Source: Lachnospiraceae bacterium
Lineage (GTDB): Bacteria; Bacillota; Clostridia; Lachnospirales; Lachnospiraceae
NCBI GenBank assembly: GCA_021153325.1
Contig: JAGKTQ010000018.1
Coordinates: 1 to 64,000 of the forward strand
DNA: 64,000 nt
Reading direction: 5' to 3'
Part shown: positions 8,072 to 16,968 of the stretch, piece by piece
Layout: the number at the start of each line of letters is the position of its first letter
Numbering within the stretch: position 1 is the stretch's first letter
Translations under genes and position numbers: made by a program
The notes under the pieces: generated by a model
Told to the model about the DNA's origin: nothing
Databases searched by the model: none
The model's input: only the letters and a program-made list of their open reading frames with translations

Positions 8072-10714
8072 ATGATTGATAACCATTTTTCAATGGAAGA
8101 AATTATCGATTCCGGACAGATTCAAAGATTGGCTGACCGGTTTTGTGTGGCAACGAATGTATTTGCTTACGCTGTGAATGAGGATGGAGAGCAGATTACC
8201 AGACTTTCCGGACAGAAAAGTGATACGGATAAAATGGCAGGCTATTTGGATAAAGAACAGGCTGCGGAGCTGGCTGAGAGAGTAAAAATAGGTTCTTTGG
8301 AAGAACAGGTTGTAGAACAGACTAAATATGGAAATATGATGGCGGCAGCCATTGCTATACATATAGAAAAAAGGCATATTTTGACATGGATCATTTATGG
8401 TGTACTGGAGGAGCAGAAAGAAGAGATTGGCATTCCTTTTATACAAGACGTTACGGCGAAGATCACAGAACCTCTTTTTTATCATGTATTGGATTTGCTA
8501 AGAGACAGTAGTTATGCAGCGTTGGAAAATAAAATATCCATGGCGAACGCAAGAGCAGAAAGCGTAAGAAGCCGTAATTCCGAAAGTGAGGCAGAGCGTT
8601 CTTCAAAACGGATTGAAGCATCTGCCAAAATTGTACAGCTTTTGGATAGCGATGAAAAAATAGAAAAAGTAATTACCGATGCGTTAAGGATCATTGGAGA
8701 ACATTTGGAAGTCAGCAGCGCACAGTTTTATCAATTCCATAGGGAAAATAATACGATGGATGTCATTGCCCAGTGGCGACGAGAAGGAGTCATTCCTGTT
8801 TTTGATAAGACAAAAGGGATAAAAGCATTTTCTTTTTTTAATATGGACAAGCCACTGGTACTTTCAGCAGATTCTTTTGAAAGTACGGATGCGGGAGAAC
8901 GCCTCTCAGAATGTGGTATGAAAGCACTGATTGTATTTCCGATTCAGGTACAGGGTGAAAAGGAAATGTATCTGGGTCTGATGGATAATAGTCCAACGAG
9001 AATGTGGCAGGTAGAAGATATTAAATTTATCGGCAATCTGTCTAAAATATTGCAAAGTATTATATACAGACATGTGCAGCAGAATGCACTGACGAAATCG
9101 TATGATGCCTTAGATGCTATTTTGGATAAAATGCATAGTGGTGTTTATATACGAGATGCAAAATCAAAAGAAGTACTTTTTGCCAATAAAAATTTAAAAG
9201 AAGTATTTGCTACAGAGCTTTTTAAGGGAACATTGAATGAATTATTAGAGCAGAGTATGCCGGTACATCGTGCAAGCGATAATCTGGAGCTGTATTACAA
9301 AGAACTGGATCAGTGGTATGACCTTTTATATACTGAGACAGTTTGGACGGATGGAAGAGAAGCAGAGCTATTTTGCCTTTATGATATTACTGACCGTAAA
9401 ATTTATCAGAGAAAAATGGAGCAACAGGCATACACAGATATGCTGACCGGTCTTTATAACAGAATGTGCTGTGAAAGAGATATGGCAAAGCATGTTGACA
9501 ATGCAAAGAAAAAGAAGGAAACCGGGGCTGTTCTCTATTTGGATCTGGATGATTTCAAGCATATCAATGATGGTTTGGGACATCAATATGGTGACATTTT
9601 ATTGAAGGCGATATCCAATAACTTAAAAGAGATTGATGGAGTCGGCAATAATTGTTATCGTGTAGGTGGAGACGAATTTGTTATTATCATTACATCAGAA
9701 AATTATCCGAAGTTAAACAGCATTCTGACAGAAATCAAACGGATTTTCAGTAAGCCGTGGTATTTAAAAAATGCGGATTATTATTGTACTATGAGCATGG
9801 GAGTTGTTAAATATCCAGAGGATGGCGAGGGTGTACAGGATTTGATCGCAAAATCAGATATTGCCATGTATGAGGCAAAGAGAAGCGGAAAGAATCGTGT
9901 GGAAACTTTTAGTGAAGAGTTCAATATAAGCACGAATAAACGTCTGGATATGGAAAGAGGTATGCGGGCAGCGACGGTAAATGGCTGTGAAGAATTTGAA
10001 GTGTATTTTCAGCCAATCATCGATATTCAAAAACCGGGAACACCGTGTACAGGAGCCGAGGCACTTCTTCGCTGGAACAGCTCCAAGATGGGATTGGTTG
10101 CACCGTCCGAATTTATTCCATTGGCAGAATATTTGGGACTCATTAATCCAATAGGGAATTATGCATTGAAAACAGCCTGCAGTGCCTGTAAGGCATGGAA
10201 TGACAATGGTTACCCAGAATATAAGGTCAATGTGAATCTTTCTGTGATTCAGCTGCTGCAGCCAGATATTGTAGACAGTGTGGCACAGACGATCACAGAA
10301 ACAGGTATTGATCCTAAAAACCTGACTTTGGAAGTAACGGAGAGTCTTGCAATCAATGATATGAACCGTATGAAAGAAATACTGGGTAATATCAAAAAGC
10401 TTGGAGTCAGAATTGCGCTGGATGATTTCGGAACAGGATATTCTTCTTTAAATCACATAAGAGAGATTCCTTTTGATGTGATCAAAGTAGACCAGAGCTT
10501 TGTGAAAGGACTGGCAGAGGATACCTATTCGCAGTCCTTCATAAAAATGGTCAGTGAGCTTGCAGATACGATTGGTGTTAGTATTTGTGTGGAAGGAATT
10601 GAAACTAAGGCGCAGTATAAAGTGTTAGAGGGCATGAAAGTGCGAATGGTACAAGGATATTATTTCGGACGTCCTATGAAACAGGAGCTGTTTGAAGAAA
10701 AATACTGTCAATAA
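8072..10714 (+). CDS. GGDEF-EAL cyclic-di-GMP signalling protein
   Basis: 880 residues with no membrane segment. The N-terminus (about 1-150) looks like a small sensory domain, perhaps PocR-like. A GAF-like domain (about 180-345) follows, then a PAS-like segment (about 350-450), a GGDEF domain and an EAL domain. The GGDEF motif is intact (residues 532-536, RVGGDEF). So are the EAL motif (663-665, in AEALLRW), the metal and base residues in NVNLS, EVTES, DDFGTGYSS and KVDQSF, and the C-terminal QGYYFGRPM. Both c-di-GMP synthesis and hydrolysis are thus possible; in such hybrids one side is often regulatory. Monocistronic, with an AAGGGGG ribosome site. Confidence 0.95.
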   Translation: MIDNHFSMEEIIDSGQIQRLADRFCVATNVFAYAVNEDGEQITRLSGQKSDTDKMAGYLDKEQAAELAERVKIGSLEEQVVEQTKYGNMMAAAIAIHIEKRHILTWIIYGVLEEQKEEIGIPFIQDVTAKITEPLFYHVLDLLRDSSYAALENKISMANARAESVRSRNSESEAERSSKRIEASAKIVQLLDSDEKIEKVITDALRIIGEHLEVSSAQFYQFHRENNTMDVIAQWRREGVIPVFDKTKGIKAFSFFNMDKPLVLSADSFESTDAGERLSECGMKALIVFPIQVQGEKEMYLGLMDNSPTRMWQVEDIKFIGNLSKILQSIIYRHVQQNALTKSYDALDAILDKMHSGVYIRDAKSKEVLFANKNLKEVFATELFKGTLNELLEQSMPVHRASDNLELYYKELDQWYDLLYTETVWTDGREAELFCLYDITDRKIYQRKMEQQAYTDMLTGLYNRMCCERDMAKHVDNAKKKKETGAVLYLDLDDFKHINDGLGHQYGDILLKAISNNLKEIDGVGNNCYRVGGDEFVIIITSENYPKLNSILTEIKRIFSKPWYLKNADYYCTMSMGVVKYPEDGEGVQDLIAKSDIAMYEAKRSGKNRVETFSEEFNISTNKRLDMERGMRAATVNGCEEFEVYFQPIIDIQKPGTPCTGAEALLRWNSSKMGLVAPSEFIPLAEYLGLINPIGNYALKTACSACKAWNDNGYPEYKVNVNLSVIQLLQPDIVDSVAQTITETGIDPKNLTLEVTESLAINDMNRMKEILGNIKKLGVRIALDDFGTGYSSLNHIREIPFDVIKVDQSFVKGLAEDTYSQSFIKMVSELADTIGVSICVEGIETKAQYKVLEGMKVRMVQGYYFGRPMKQELFEEKYCQ

Positions 10715-10763
10715 CAGCATTTTAGGTTGCAAAAAAATGCCAGATTGTGTAATATGAAACAAG

Positions 10764-10890
10764 AGGTTGCATGACTGGCGGAAAACAGCACTGGCTGTGT
10801 GGGTAGAAACCACGAGGGAATGTAACAGGAACGAATGCCGACCGCCTGGGCGAACACTTATTTATAGTGCCCGTCCGGGCGGTTATTTTT
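10764..10890 (+). promoter_or_regulatory. ZTP (pfl) riboswitch with terminator
   Basis: The aptamer contains the ZTP hallmarks: a first helix region with GACTGGCG, the TGGGT...ACCACGAGGG segment, then GCCGACCGCCTGGGC at 10838-10851. The CCGCC(T)GGGC arm of the aptamer is also the 5' arm of a terminator (10842-10858 with 10866-10882), followed by TTATTTTTT. ZTP/AICAR accumulates when 10-formyl-folate is short; binding should block the terminator and turn on the two following genes, which consume AICAR and FAICAR. Confidence 0.93.
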
Positions 10891-10905
10891 TAGGAGGAAA
10901 TAAAA

Positions 10906-11619
10906 ATGAACATGTTATCACTGGAACAGGAACTGAAAAACAATGCTTATCCGGGAAGAGGAATCGTGATCGGAAAGACAGAAGACGGTACAAAAGCTGT
11001 TACTGCATATTTCATCATGGGAAGAAGCTCCAACAGTAGAAACCGTGTTTTTGTAGAAGAGGGACAGGGTATCCGTACAGAGGCTTTTGATCCTTCTAAG
11101 TTAGAAGACCCAAGCTTGATCATTTATGCACCAGTTAGAGTACTTGGCAATAAAACAATTGTTACAAACGGAGACCAGACCGATACTATTTACGAAGGAA
11201 TGGACAAACAGCTTACTTTTGAACAGTCTTTAAGAAGCCGTGAATTTGAACCGGACGGCCCAAACTACACACCTCGTATTTCTGGTGTTATGCATATTGA
11301 AGATGGCACATACAATTATGCAATGTCTATCTTAAAGAGCAACAATGGCGATCCATCTTCCTGCAATCGATATACTTTTGCTTATGAAAATCCAAAAGCA
11401 GGTGAAGGACATTTCATTCATACCTATATGCATGACGGAAATCCGTTACCAAGTTTTGAAGGAGAACCAAAGTTAGTAGCCATTCCAAATGATATGGAAG
11501 AGTTCGCAAATATGCTGTGGGAAAGCTTAAATGAAGAAAATAAAGTATCTTTATTTGTAAGATTTATTGATATAGCAACCGGCGAATACGAAACAAAAAT
11601 TATAAATAAAAATAAGTAA
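10906..11619 (+). CDS. IMP cyclohydrolase, PurO-like family
   Basis: 237 residues, resembling the IMP cyclohydrolase family (PF07826 type) that replaces the N-terminal half of bifunctional PurH. It closes FAICAR to IMP. Family-like stretches include GRGIVIGKTEDG, YFIMGRSSNSRNR and SGVMHIEDGTYNYAMSIL. It is directly behind a ZTP riboswitch and 43 bases before a stand-alone AICAR formyltransferase, so together they rebuild the two PurH activities. TAGGAGG precedes the ATG. Confident from both sequence and context. Confidence 0.9.
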   Translation: MNMLSLEQELKNNAYPGRGIVIGKTEDGTKAVTAYFIMGRSSNSRNRVFVEEGQGIRTEAFDPSKLEDPSLIIYAPVRVLGNKTIVTNGDQTDTIYEGMDKQLTFEQSLRSREFEPDGPNYTPRISGVMHIEDGTYNYAMSILKSNNGDPSSCNRYTFAYENPKAGEGHFIHTYMHDGNPLPSFEGEPKLVAIPNDMEEFANMLWESLNEENKVSLFVRFIDIATGEYETKIINKNK

Positions 11620-11662
11620 AATGCAAGAAATCTTGCAAAATTAGAATAAATGGAGGATAAAA

Positions 11663-12841
11663 ATGAACGAAATCGAATTAAAATATGGATGTAATCCAAA
11701 TCAGAAACCTTCTCGTATTTTTATGGAAGATGGCAGTGACTTACCGGTTACGGTTTTAAACGGTAAACCAGGTTATATTAACTTTTTGGATGCTTTTAAC
11801 GGATGGCAGCTTGTAAAAGAATTAAAAGAAGCAACAGGACTTCCGGCAGCAACTTCCTTTAAACATGTTTCTCCAGCAGGCGCAGCAGTTGGACTTCCGC
11901 TTTCTGATACACTTGCAAAAATCTACTGGGTAGACGATTTGGGAGAGCTTTCTCCATTGGCATGTGCCTATGCAAGAGCAAGAGGTGCAGACAGAATGTC
12001 TTCTTTTGGTGATTTTATTGCATTATCGGATGTATGTGATGCCTGCACAGCAAAATTGATCAAAAGAGAAGTTTCTGACGGTGTGATCGCTCCTGGATAT
12101 ACAGAGGAAGCGTTGGAGCTTTTAAAGGCAAAGAAGAATGGAAATTATAACGTCATTCAGATTGATGAAAATTATGTTCCAGCAGAATTGGAAAAGAAAC
12201 AGGTCTATGGTATTACTTTTGAACAGGGAAGAAATGAACTGGATATCAATGGTGACCTTTTATCCAATATTGTTACAGAAAATAAAGAGATTCCAGAAGC
12301 AGCACTGATCGATATGAAGATTTCTTTGATCACTTTAAAATATACACAGTCCAACTCTGTATGTTTCGTAAAAGATGGTCAGGCAATCGGTATCGGTGCA
12401 GGACAGCAGTCTCGTGTTCACTGTACACGTTTGGCAGGACAGAAAGCAGACAACTGGTTTTTACGTCAGTCTCCACAAGTACTTGGTCTGCAGTTCGTAG
12501 ACGGACTTGGACGTGCAAACAGAGACAATGCAATTGATGTTTATATTGGAGAGGAATATATGGATGTACTGGCTGATGGTGCATGGGAAGGAATCTTCAA
12601 AGTAAAACCTCCAGTATTCACAAGAGAAGAAAAGAGAGCATGGTTAGATAAAATGCAGGATGTAACTTTAGGTTCTGATGCATTCTTCCCATTTGCAGAT
12701 AATATTGAAAGAGCACATAAGAGTGGTGTGAAATATATTGCACAGCCAGGTGGTTCTGTAAGGGATGACCTTGTAATTGAATGCTGTAATAAATATGATA
12801 TGGTAATGGCGTTTACGGGAATTCGTCTGTTCCATCATTAA
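11663..12841 (+). CDS. purH: AICAR formyltransferase (stand-alone PurH C-terminal part)
   Basis: 392 residues. Transfers a formyl group from 10-formyl-THF to AICAR, giving FAICAR. It has the ELKYGCNPNQKPS opening, ATSFKHVSPAGAA (with the Lys-His pair), the TLKYTQSNSVCFVKDGQ block and the C-terminal YIAQPGGSVRDD. The cyclohydrolase half of classical PurH is missing, and the preceding gene supplies it. Expression is set by the upstream ZTP riboswitch. Confidence 0.95.
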   Translation: MNEIELKYGCNPNQKPSRIFMEDGSDLPVTVLNGKPGYINFLDAFNGWQLVKELKEATGLPAATSFKHVSPAGAAVGLPLSDTLAKIYWVDDLGELSPLACAYARARGADRMSSFGDFIALSDVCDACTAKLIKREVSDGVIAPGYTEEALELLKAKKNGNYNVIQIDENYVPAELEKKQVYGITFEQGRNELDINGDLLSNIVTENKEIPEAALIDMKISLITLKYTQSNSVCFVKDGQAIGIGAGQQSRVHCTRLAGQKADNWFLRQSPQVLGLQFVDGLGRANRDNAIDVYIGEEYMDVLADGAWEGIFKVKPPVFTREEKRAWLDKMQDVTLGSDAFFPFADNIERAHKSGVKYIAQPGGSVRDDLVIECCNKYDMVMAFTGIRLFHH

Positions 12842-12857
12842 TAAGGAAACTTTGGAA

Positions 12858-12888
12858 ATCCCGCGCAGACTGCGCGGGATTTTGATTT
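12858..12888 (+). terminator. Terminator after the purine operon
   Basis: ATCCCGCGCA (12858-12867) and TGCGCGGGAT (12871-12880) form a 10-bp GC-rich stem with a GAC loop, then TTTGATTT. Confidence 0.88.
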
Positions 12889-12906
12889 CAGTGATTGGAG
12901 GAATTC

Positions 12907-14427
12907 ATGAGATTAATTGATTTGGAAGCATATGATCCTATTACGATACAGTGTCATGATAATCCGGACGCGGATTCGATCGGTGCTGGTTTTGGGTTGT
13001 ATACTTATTTTAAAAGTAAGGGGAAAGAAGTAAATCTGATCTATAGTGGAAAAAACAGGATTCACAAGGCAAATTTAAGGCTGATGGTAGAAAAACTGGA
13101 AATTCCTATTACTTACATAAAACATGCCAAGCAGCCTGTGGAAGGACTGCTTATCACAGTGGACTGCCAGTATGGAGCTGGAAATGTGACACAGCTTCAG
13201 GCAGATAAAGTAGCGGTGATCGACCATCATCAGGTGGAAATTCAAAATCTGGAACTGCAGGAAATACGTTCTACACTTGGCAGTTGTTCCACACTTGTAT
13301 GGAGTATGATGAAGGAAGCAGATTATCCGGTAGAAGAAGACAGTATTTTAGGTACAGCTTTGTACTATGGATTGTATTCCGACACGAATCAGTTCGCGGA
13401 AATCAGCAATCCGTTAGATAGGGACTTAAGAGACAGTATTACATATGATACAAATTTAATAAGATTATTCCGTAATTCCAACCTGACACTAAAAGAATTA
13501 GAGTTAGCAGGAGTTGCGTTGATTCGATATATTTACAATAGTGACCATCATTATGCCATTATTAAGGCACAACCTTGTGATCCGAATATTCTTGGTATTA
13601 TCAGTGATTTTCTCATACAGGTGGATGAAGTCTTCACATGTATCGTTTATAATGAAATTAATGACGGTTATAAACTTTCTGTGCGTAGCTGTGTAAAAGA
13701 AGTCAATGCAAGTGAGCTTGCAGCTTATGTAACAGAAAAAATAGGCTCCGGTGGAGGGCATATTGAAAAAGCGGGTGGATTTATTAGTAAAAAACTTTAT
13801 GAAGAATATTATCCAACACTGCACTCGGAAGCGTATTTCAGTGAAAAAATGAATGAGTATTTTGATAGCACACAGATTATATATGCAGACGAATATGAAG
13901 TAGATATAACCGATATGGGTAAATATATTAATAAGAAGATTCCGGTAGGTTTTGTAAAGGCTGAAGAAGTACTTGCTATAGGAACACCAATTACGATCCG
14001 TACTTTGGATGGGGATGTGGATATGACGGTGGAACCGGATCTGTATATTATGATCGGTGTCAAAGGCGAGGTCTATCCTATCCGAAAGGATAAGTTCGAA
14101 CAGTCCTATCAAGTGTTGGATGCGCCATATGACATGCAGGCATTTGCCTTGAACAGTGAGTATGCGCCAACGATAAAGAATCGGTTGGATGGAAGTGTCC
14201 AGTCCTTAACGAATCATGCTGCGACCTGCATGCCGATAGAAAAAACAAGTATTTATGCCAAACCAATAGATTGTATGGTGAAAGTATTTTCTACAGGAGA
14301 TACGGATAAATATATGGTCGGAAAAGAGGGCGATTATCTGGCAGTACGTTGCGATGATATGCACGATATTTATATTGTTGAGCAGGATGTATTTGGCATA
14401 GCCTATGAACGTTATGAGGATAAATAG
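12907..14427 (+). CDS. DHH/DHHA1 phosphoesterase with an extra C-terminal domain
   Basis: 506 residues from the ATG at 12907, chosen because GGAGG lies five bases upstream; an in-frame TTG at 12895 overlaps that site. The first 330 residues are a DHH-family phosphoesterase of the NrnA/RecJ type: HDNPDADSIGAG, a VDCQYG metal motif, the DHH signature in IDHHQVE, and a DHHA1 GSGGGHIEKAGG. Relatives cut short oligoribonucleotides, pAp or cyclic dinucleotides. The last 170 residues are an addition, ending in a GKEGDYLAVRCDDMHDIYIV block that resembles the PGDYG domain. The next gene follows after 20 bases, so it may be cotranscribed with the sugar sensor. The substrate cannot be told. Confidence 0.85.
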   Translation: MRLIDLEAYDPITIQCHDNPDADSIGAGFGLYTYFKSKGKEVNLIYSGKNRIHKANLRLMVEKLEIPITYIKHAKQPVEGLLITVDCQYGAGNVTQLQADKVAVIDHHQVEIQNLELQEIRSTLGSCSTLVWSMMKEADYPVEEDSILGTALYYGLYSDTNQFAEISNPLDRDLRDSITYDTNLIRLFRNSNLTLKELELAGVALIRYIYNSDHHYAIIKAQPCDPNILGIISDFLIQVDEVFTCIVYNEINDGYKLSVRSCVKEVNASELAAYVTEKIGSGGGHIEKAGGFISKKLYEEYYPTLHSEAYFSEKMNEYFDSTQIIYADEYEVDITDMGKYINKKIPVGFVKAEEVLAIGTPITIRTLDGDVDMTVEPDLYIMIGVKGEVYPIRKDKFEQSYQVLDAPYDMQAFALNSEYAPTIKNRLDGSVQSLTNHAATCMPIEKTSIYAKPIDCMVKVFSTGDTDKYMVGKEGDYLAVRCDDMHDIYIVEQDVFGIAYERYEDK

Positions 14428-14447
14428 CAGAGAAGGAAGGATAATCT

Positions 14448-15470
14448 TTGAAGGATAAGAACAAAGTTGCTGTCGTGATGCTGACGGCACTTATAGTAAT
14501 CATGCTTGTATTGCTGGGGGTTGTAATTTATTGGAGGGCACGTGTTCTGCAGCAGACGAATCAGGATACGCAGGAAGATACACAATACACCTATCATTAT
14601 GTACTGATATCCGATAAAGGGAACAGTACCTTTTGGGATCATGTATATGAGGGCGCTTGTGCCTATGGAGAAGAAAATGATGCCTATATTGAAAGAATGG
14701 GTGACGAACTTGCCGTAAATTATTCCAAGGAAGAATTGATGGAAATTGCAATTTATGCAGGTGTTGACGGTATTCTTTTAGAAGGTGATGAAAGCAGTGT
14801 ACAAAAGGAAATGATTGATAAAGCGGTGGAGGCTGGTATTCCGGTCGTTACCATGTTGAATGATAATTATGGAAGTCTGCGGCAGACCTTTGTCGGAGTA
14901 GGTAATTATAATTTAGGTAGGGAATATGCAAGAGAAGTGATCCGGATCGCGACGCCGGATACGAAAAGGGTGTTGATCCTGGGGGATAAAATATACGAAG
15001 GTCAGGCACAGACGTTGATCATGAATGGCTTCTCGGATACGATTTATAATGAAGGCAATCATCTTGAGCTTGCTATAGAGATGATGACGGTCAATAGTGA
15101 AGATTCTTTTGCGGTACAGGAAACGATCCGAGAGATCGTTCTGGAAGAAAGTGTATTGCCGGATATCATTATCTGCTTGAATGAGATCAATACTATGAAT
15201 GCTTATCAGGTCATTGTAGATTATAATATGGTTGGTCAGGTGAAGATCATAGGATACTATTCATCGGATACGATATTAAGTGCAATAGACAAAGAAGTCA
15301 TTACATCAACCATTGTTTTTGATGCAGAAGAAATGGGATGGACGGCGGCGCAGGCATTAAATGAATACCGGGAGACCGGCTATGTGAATGATTATATTAC
15401 ACTGGAAGCAGAAGTAGTAAGTAAAAATAATATCAGGGAGTATTTAGAAGATGAAGAAAAAGCAGAATAG
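14448..15470 (+). CDS. Membrane-anchored sugar-binding sensor protein (XylFII-like)
   Basis: 340 residues. One N-terminal membrane helix (about 7-29) and no lipobox cysteine, then a periplasmic-binding-protein type I fold (YVLISDKGNSTFWDHVYEG opening, AGVDGILLEG, AGIPVVTMLND, VGVGNYNLG). It starts at TTG with AGGAAGG seven bases upstream. It overlaps the kinase gene by 20 bases. The layout matches the clostridial XylFII-LytS-YesN three-component sensor, in which a tethered sugar-binding protein docks on the kinase. It is therefore probably a sensor rather than a transport component. The sugar is unknown. Confidence 0.85.
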   Translation: MKDKNKVAVVMLTALIVIMLVLLGVVIYWRARVLQQTNQDTQEDTQYTYHYVLISDKGNSTFWDHVYEGACAYGEENDAYIERMGDELAVNYSKEELMEIAIYAGVDGILLEGDESSVQKEMIDKAVEAGIPVVTMLNDNYGSLRQTFVGVGNYNLGREYAREVIRIATPDTKRVLILGDKIYEGQAQTLIMNGFSDTIYNEGNHLELAIEMMTVNSEDSFAVQETIREIVLEESVLPDIIICLNEINTMNAYQVIVDYNMVGQVKIIGYYSSDTILSAIDKEVITSTIVFDAEEMGWTAAQALNEYRETGYVNDYITLEAEVVSKNNIREYLEDEEKAE

Positions 15471-16938
15471 TGTGCAGATGTCTATTCGTACAAAGCTGAT
15501 AATTGTCTTTCTGTTTACGACCTTGATCGTTTTTTTTGTGAACCTTTTTATGTTCGGTGAAATCAACAAGATGATTATCAAGATTGACGGCATTTATAAT
15601 TCCAATGCAGAGCTGACAGAACTGCAAAATGCATTGGGAAGCGTCAGAAGCAATATGATAGGATATCTCAATACCAAAAGCTCTGACACGATGGAAGATT
15701 ATTATATCAGTGAACAGAAATATAGAGATCTTGTCGGAGGGTTAAATGATAAGGTATATGATAACAGCAACAGTATTATGGAAAAAAATATCCGGAGTAT
15801 GTCAGAAAAATACTTGGAGCTGGTAGCAGATACCGTGGAGGCAAAAAGAGGAAGAAATATTGCCAAATGTAATGAGCTGTATGAGGAATCAGAAAAGGTA
15901 TATGAATACATTACTACTTATATTTACAGCTTGAATAACAAGCAGTTTCAGAGTAATGCGACCCATTATGAAAAAATGTTAGAAACGCTTCGTTACTCCG
16001 AAACGATTACAATGGTGATCATGATACTGGTGGGAATTTTAAACATACTGCTTGTTATTATGTTAACTACCAGCATTATTGAACCATTGAAAAAACTTGC
16101 AAGATCTGCACATGAAGTAGCAGGGGGCAATTTGGAACTGGAGTTTATAGAAAACAACAGTGGTGACGAAGTAAGTGTCCTTACCGGGGCGTTTAATCAG
16201 ATGGTCAAGAGTCTGAAAATATACATTGAGCGTCTGCGAGAAAGTATGGAAAAAGAAAATGAGTTAAAGAAAAGAGAAATCTTGATGGAATCTCATTTAA
16301 AGGATGCAAAATTAAAATATCTGCAGGCGCAGATTAATCCTCACTTTTTGTTCAATACGTTGAATGCAGGAGCGCAGCTCGCTATGATGGAAGGAGCAGA
16401 GCGTACCTATACATATGTACAGAATGTGGCAGATTTTTATCGTTACAATATTAAAAAGGATAATGATGTGGTGACACTTGGAGATGAAATTGAATTAGTA
16501 GACAGTTATATGTATATTTTGAATGTTCGTTTTTCCAATGACATACATTATGATAAAGATATTGACGAAAGCCTGTTAAAGATGCAGGTTCCTGTCATGA
16601 TCTTACAGCCAATCGTAGAAAACTGTGTAAATCACGGTTTGCGGAACATTTCATGGGAAAAGAAGATCCAGTTGAAAGTTTCGAAAGAAGGAGAAAACAT
16701 ATGTATTTCCATTTGTGATAATGGAATCGGTATCACGAAGGAAAAAATTCTGGAAATATTAGAAGATAGGGCAGAATCTGATGATGCGGATAAGGATTCA
16801 AACGGAATAGGATTAAATAATGTGATCAGCCGATTGCAATTATTCTATCATGTAGAAAATGTCATGGAGATTACGAGCAATGGGGAAAATATGGGGACAG
16901 AGGTAGCAGTATTTATTCCTATAGAAGAAAAGTCGTAA
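15451..16938 (+). CDS. LytS/YesM-type sensor histidine kinase
   Basis: 495 residues. Two membrane helices (about 15-37 and 188-210) flank a 150-residue extracellular helical domain. A HAMP domain follows (about 210-265), then the His_kinase domain with AQINPHFLFNTLNA; His298 is the phosphorylation site. The ATPase part has ENCVNHGL, DNGIG and NGIGLNNV. It should pair with the response regulator 30 bases downstream and take its input from the tethered binding protein encoded just upstream. Confidence 0.93.
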   Translation: MKKKQNSVQMSIRTKLIIVFLFTTLIVFFVNLFMFGEINKMIIKIDGIYNSNAELTELQNALGSVRSNMIGYLNTKSSDTMEDYYISEQKYRDLVGGLNDKVYDNSNSIMEKNIRSMSEKYLELVADTVEAKRGRNIAKCNELYEESEKVYEYITTYIYSLNNKQFQSNATHYEKMLETLRYSETITMVIMILVGILNILLVIMLTTSIIEPLKKLARSAHEVAGGNLELEFIENNSGDEVSVLTGAFNQMVKSLKIYIERLRESMEKENELKKREILMESHLKDAKLKYLQAQINPHFLFNTLNAGAQLAMMEGAERTYTYVQNVADFYRYNIKKDNDVVTLGDEIELVDSYMYILNVRFSNDIHYDKDIDESLLKMQVPVMILQPIVENCVNHGLRNISWEKKIQLKVSKEGENICISICDNGIGITKEKILEILEDRAESDDADKDSNGIGLNNVISRLQLFYHVENVMEITSNGENMGTEVAVFIPIEEKS

Positions 16939-16968
16939 ATAAGTACAGAAGAGTACAAAGGAGACGCC

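Noticed and set aside
10767..11039. Open frame across the ZTP riboswitch
   Set aside because: It follows the aptamer and the start of the cyclohydrolase gene in another frame; no ribosome site.
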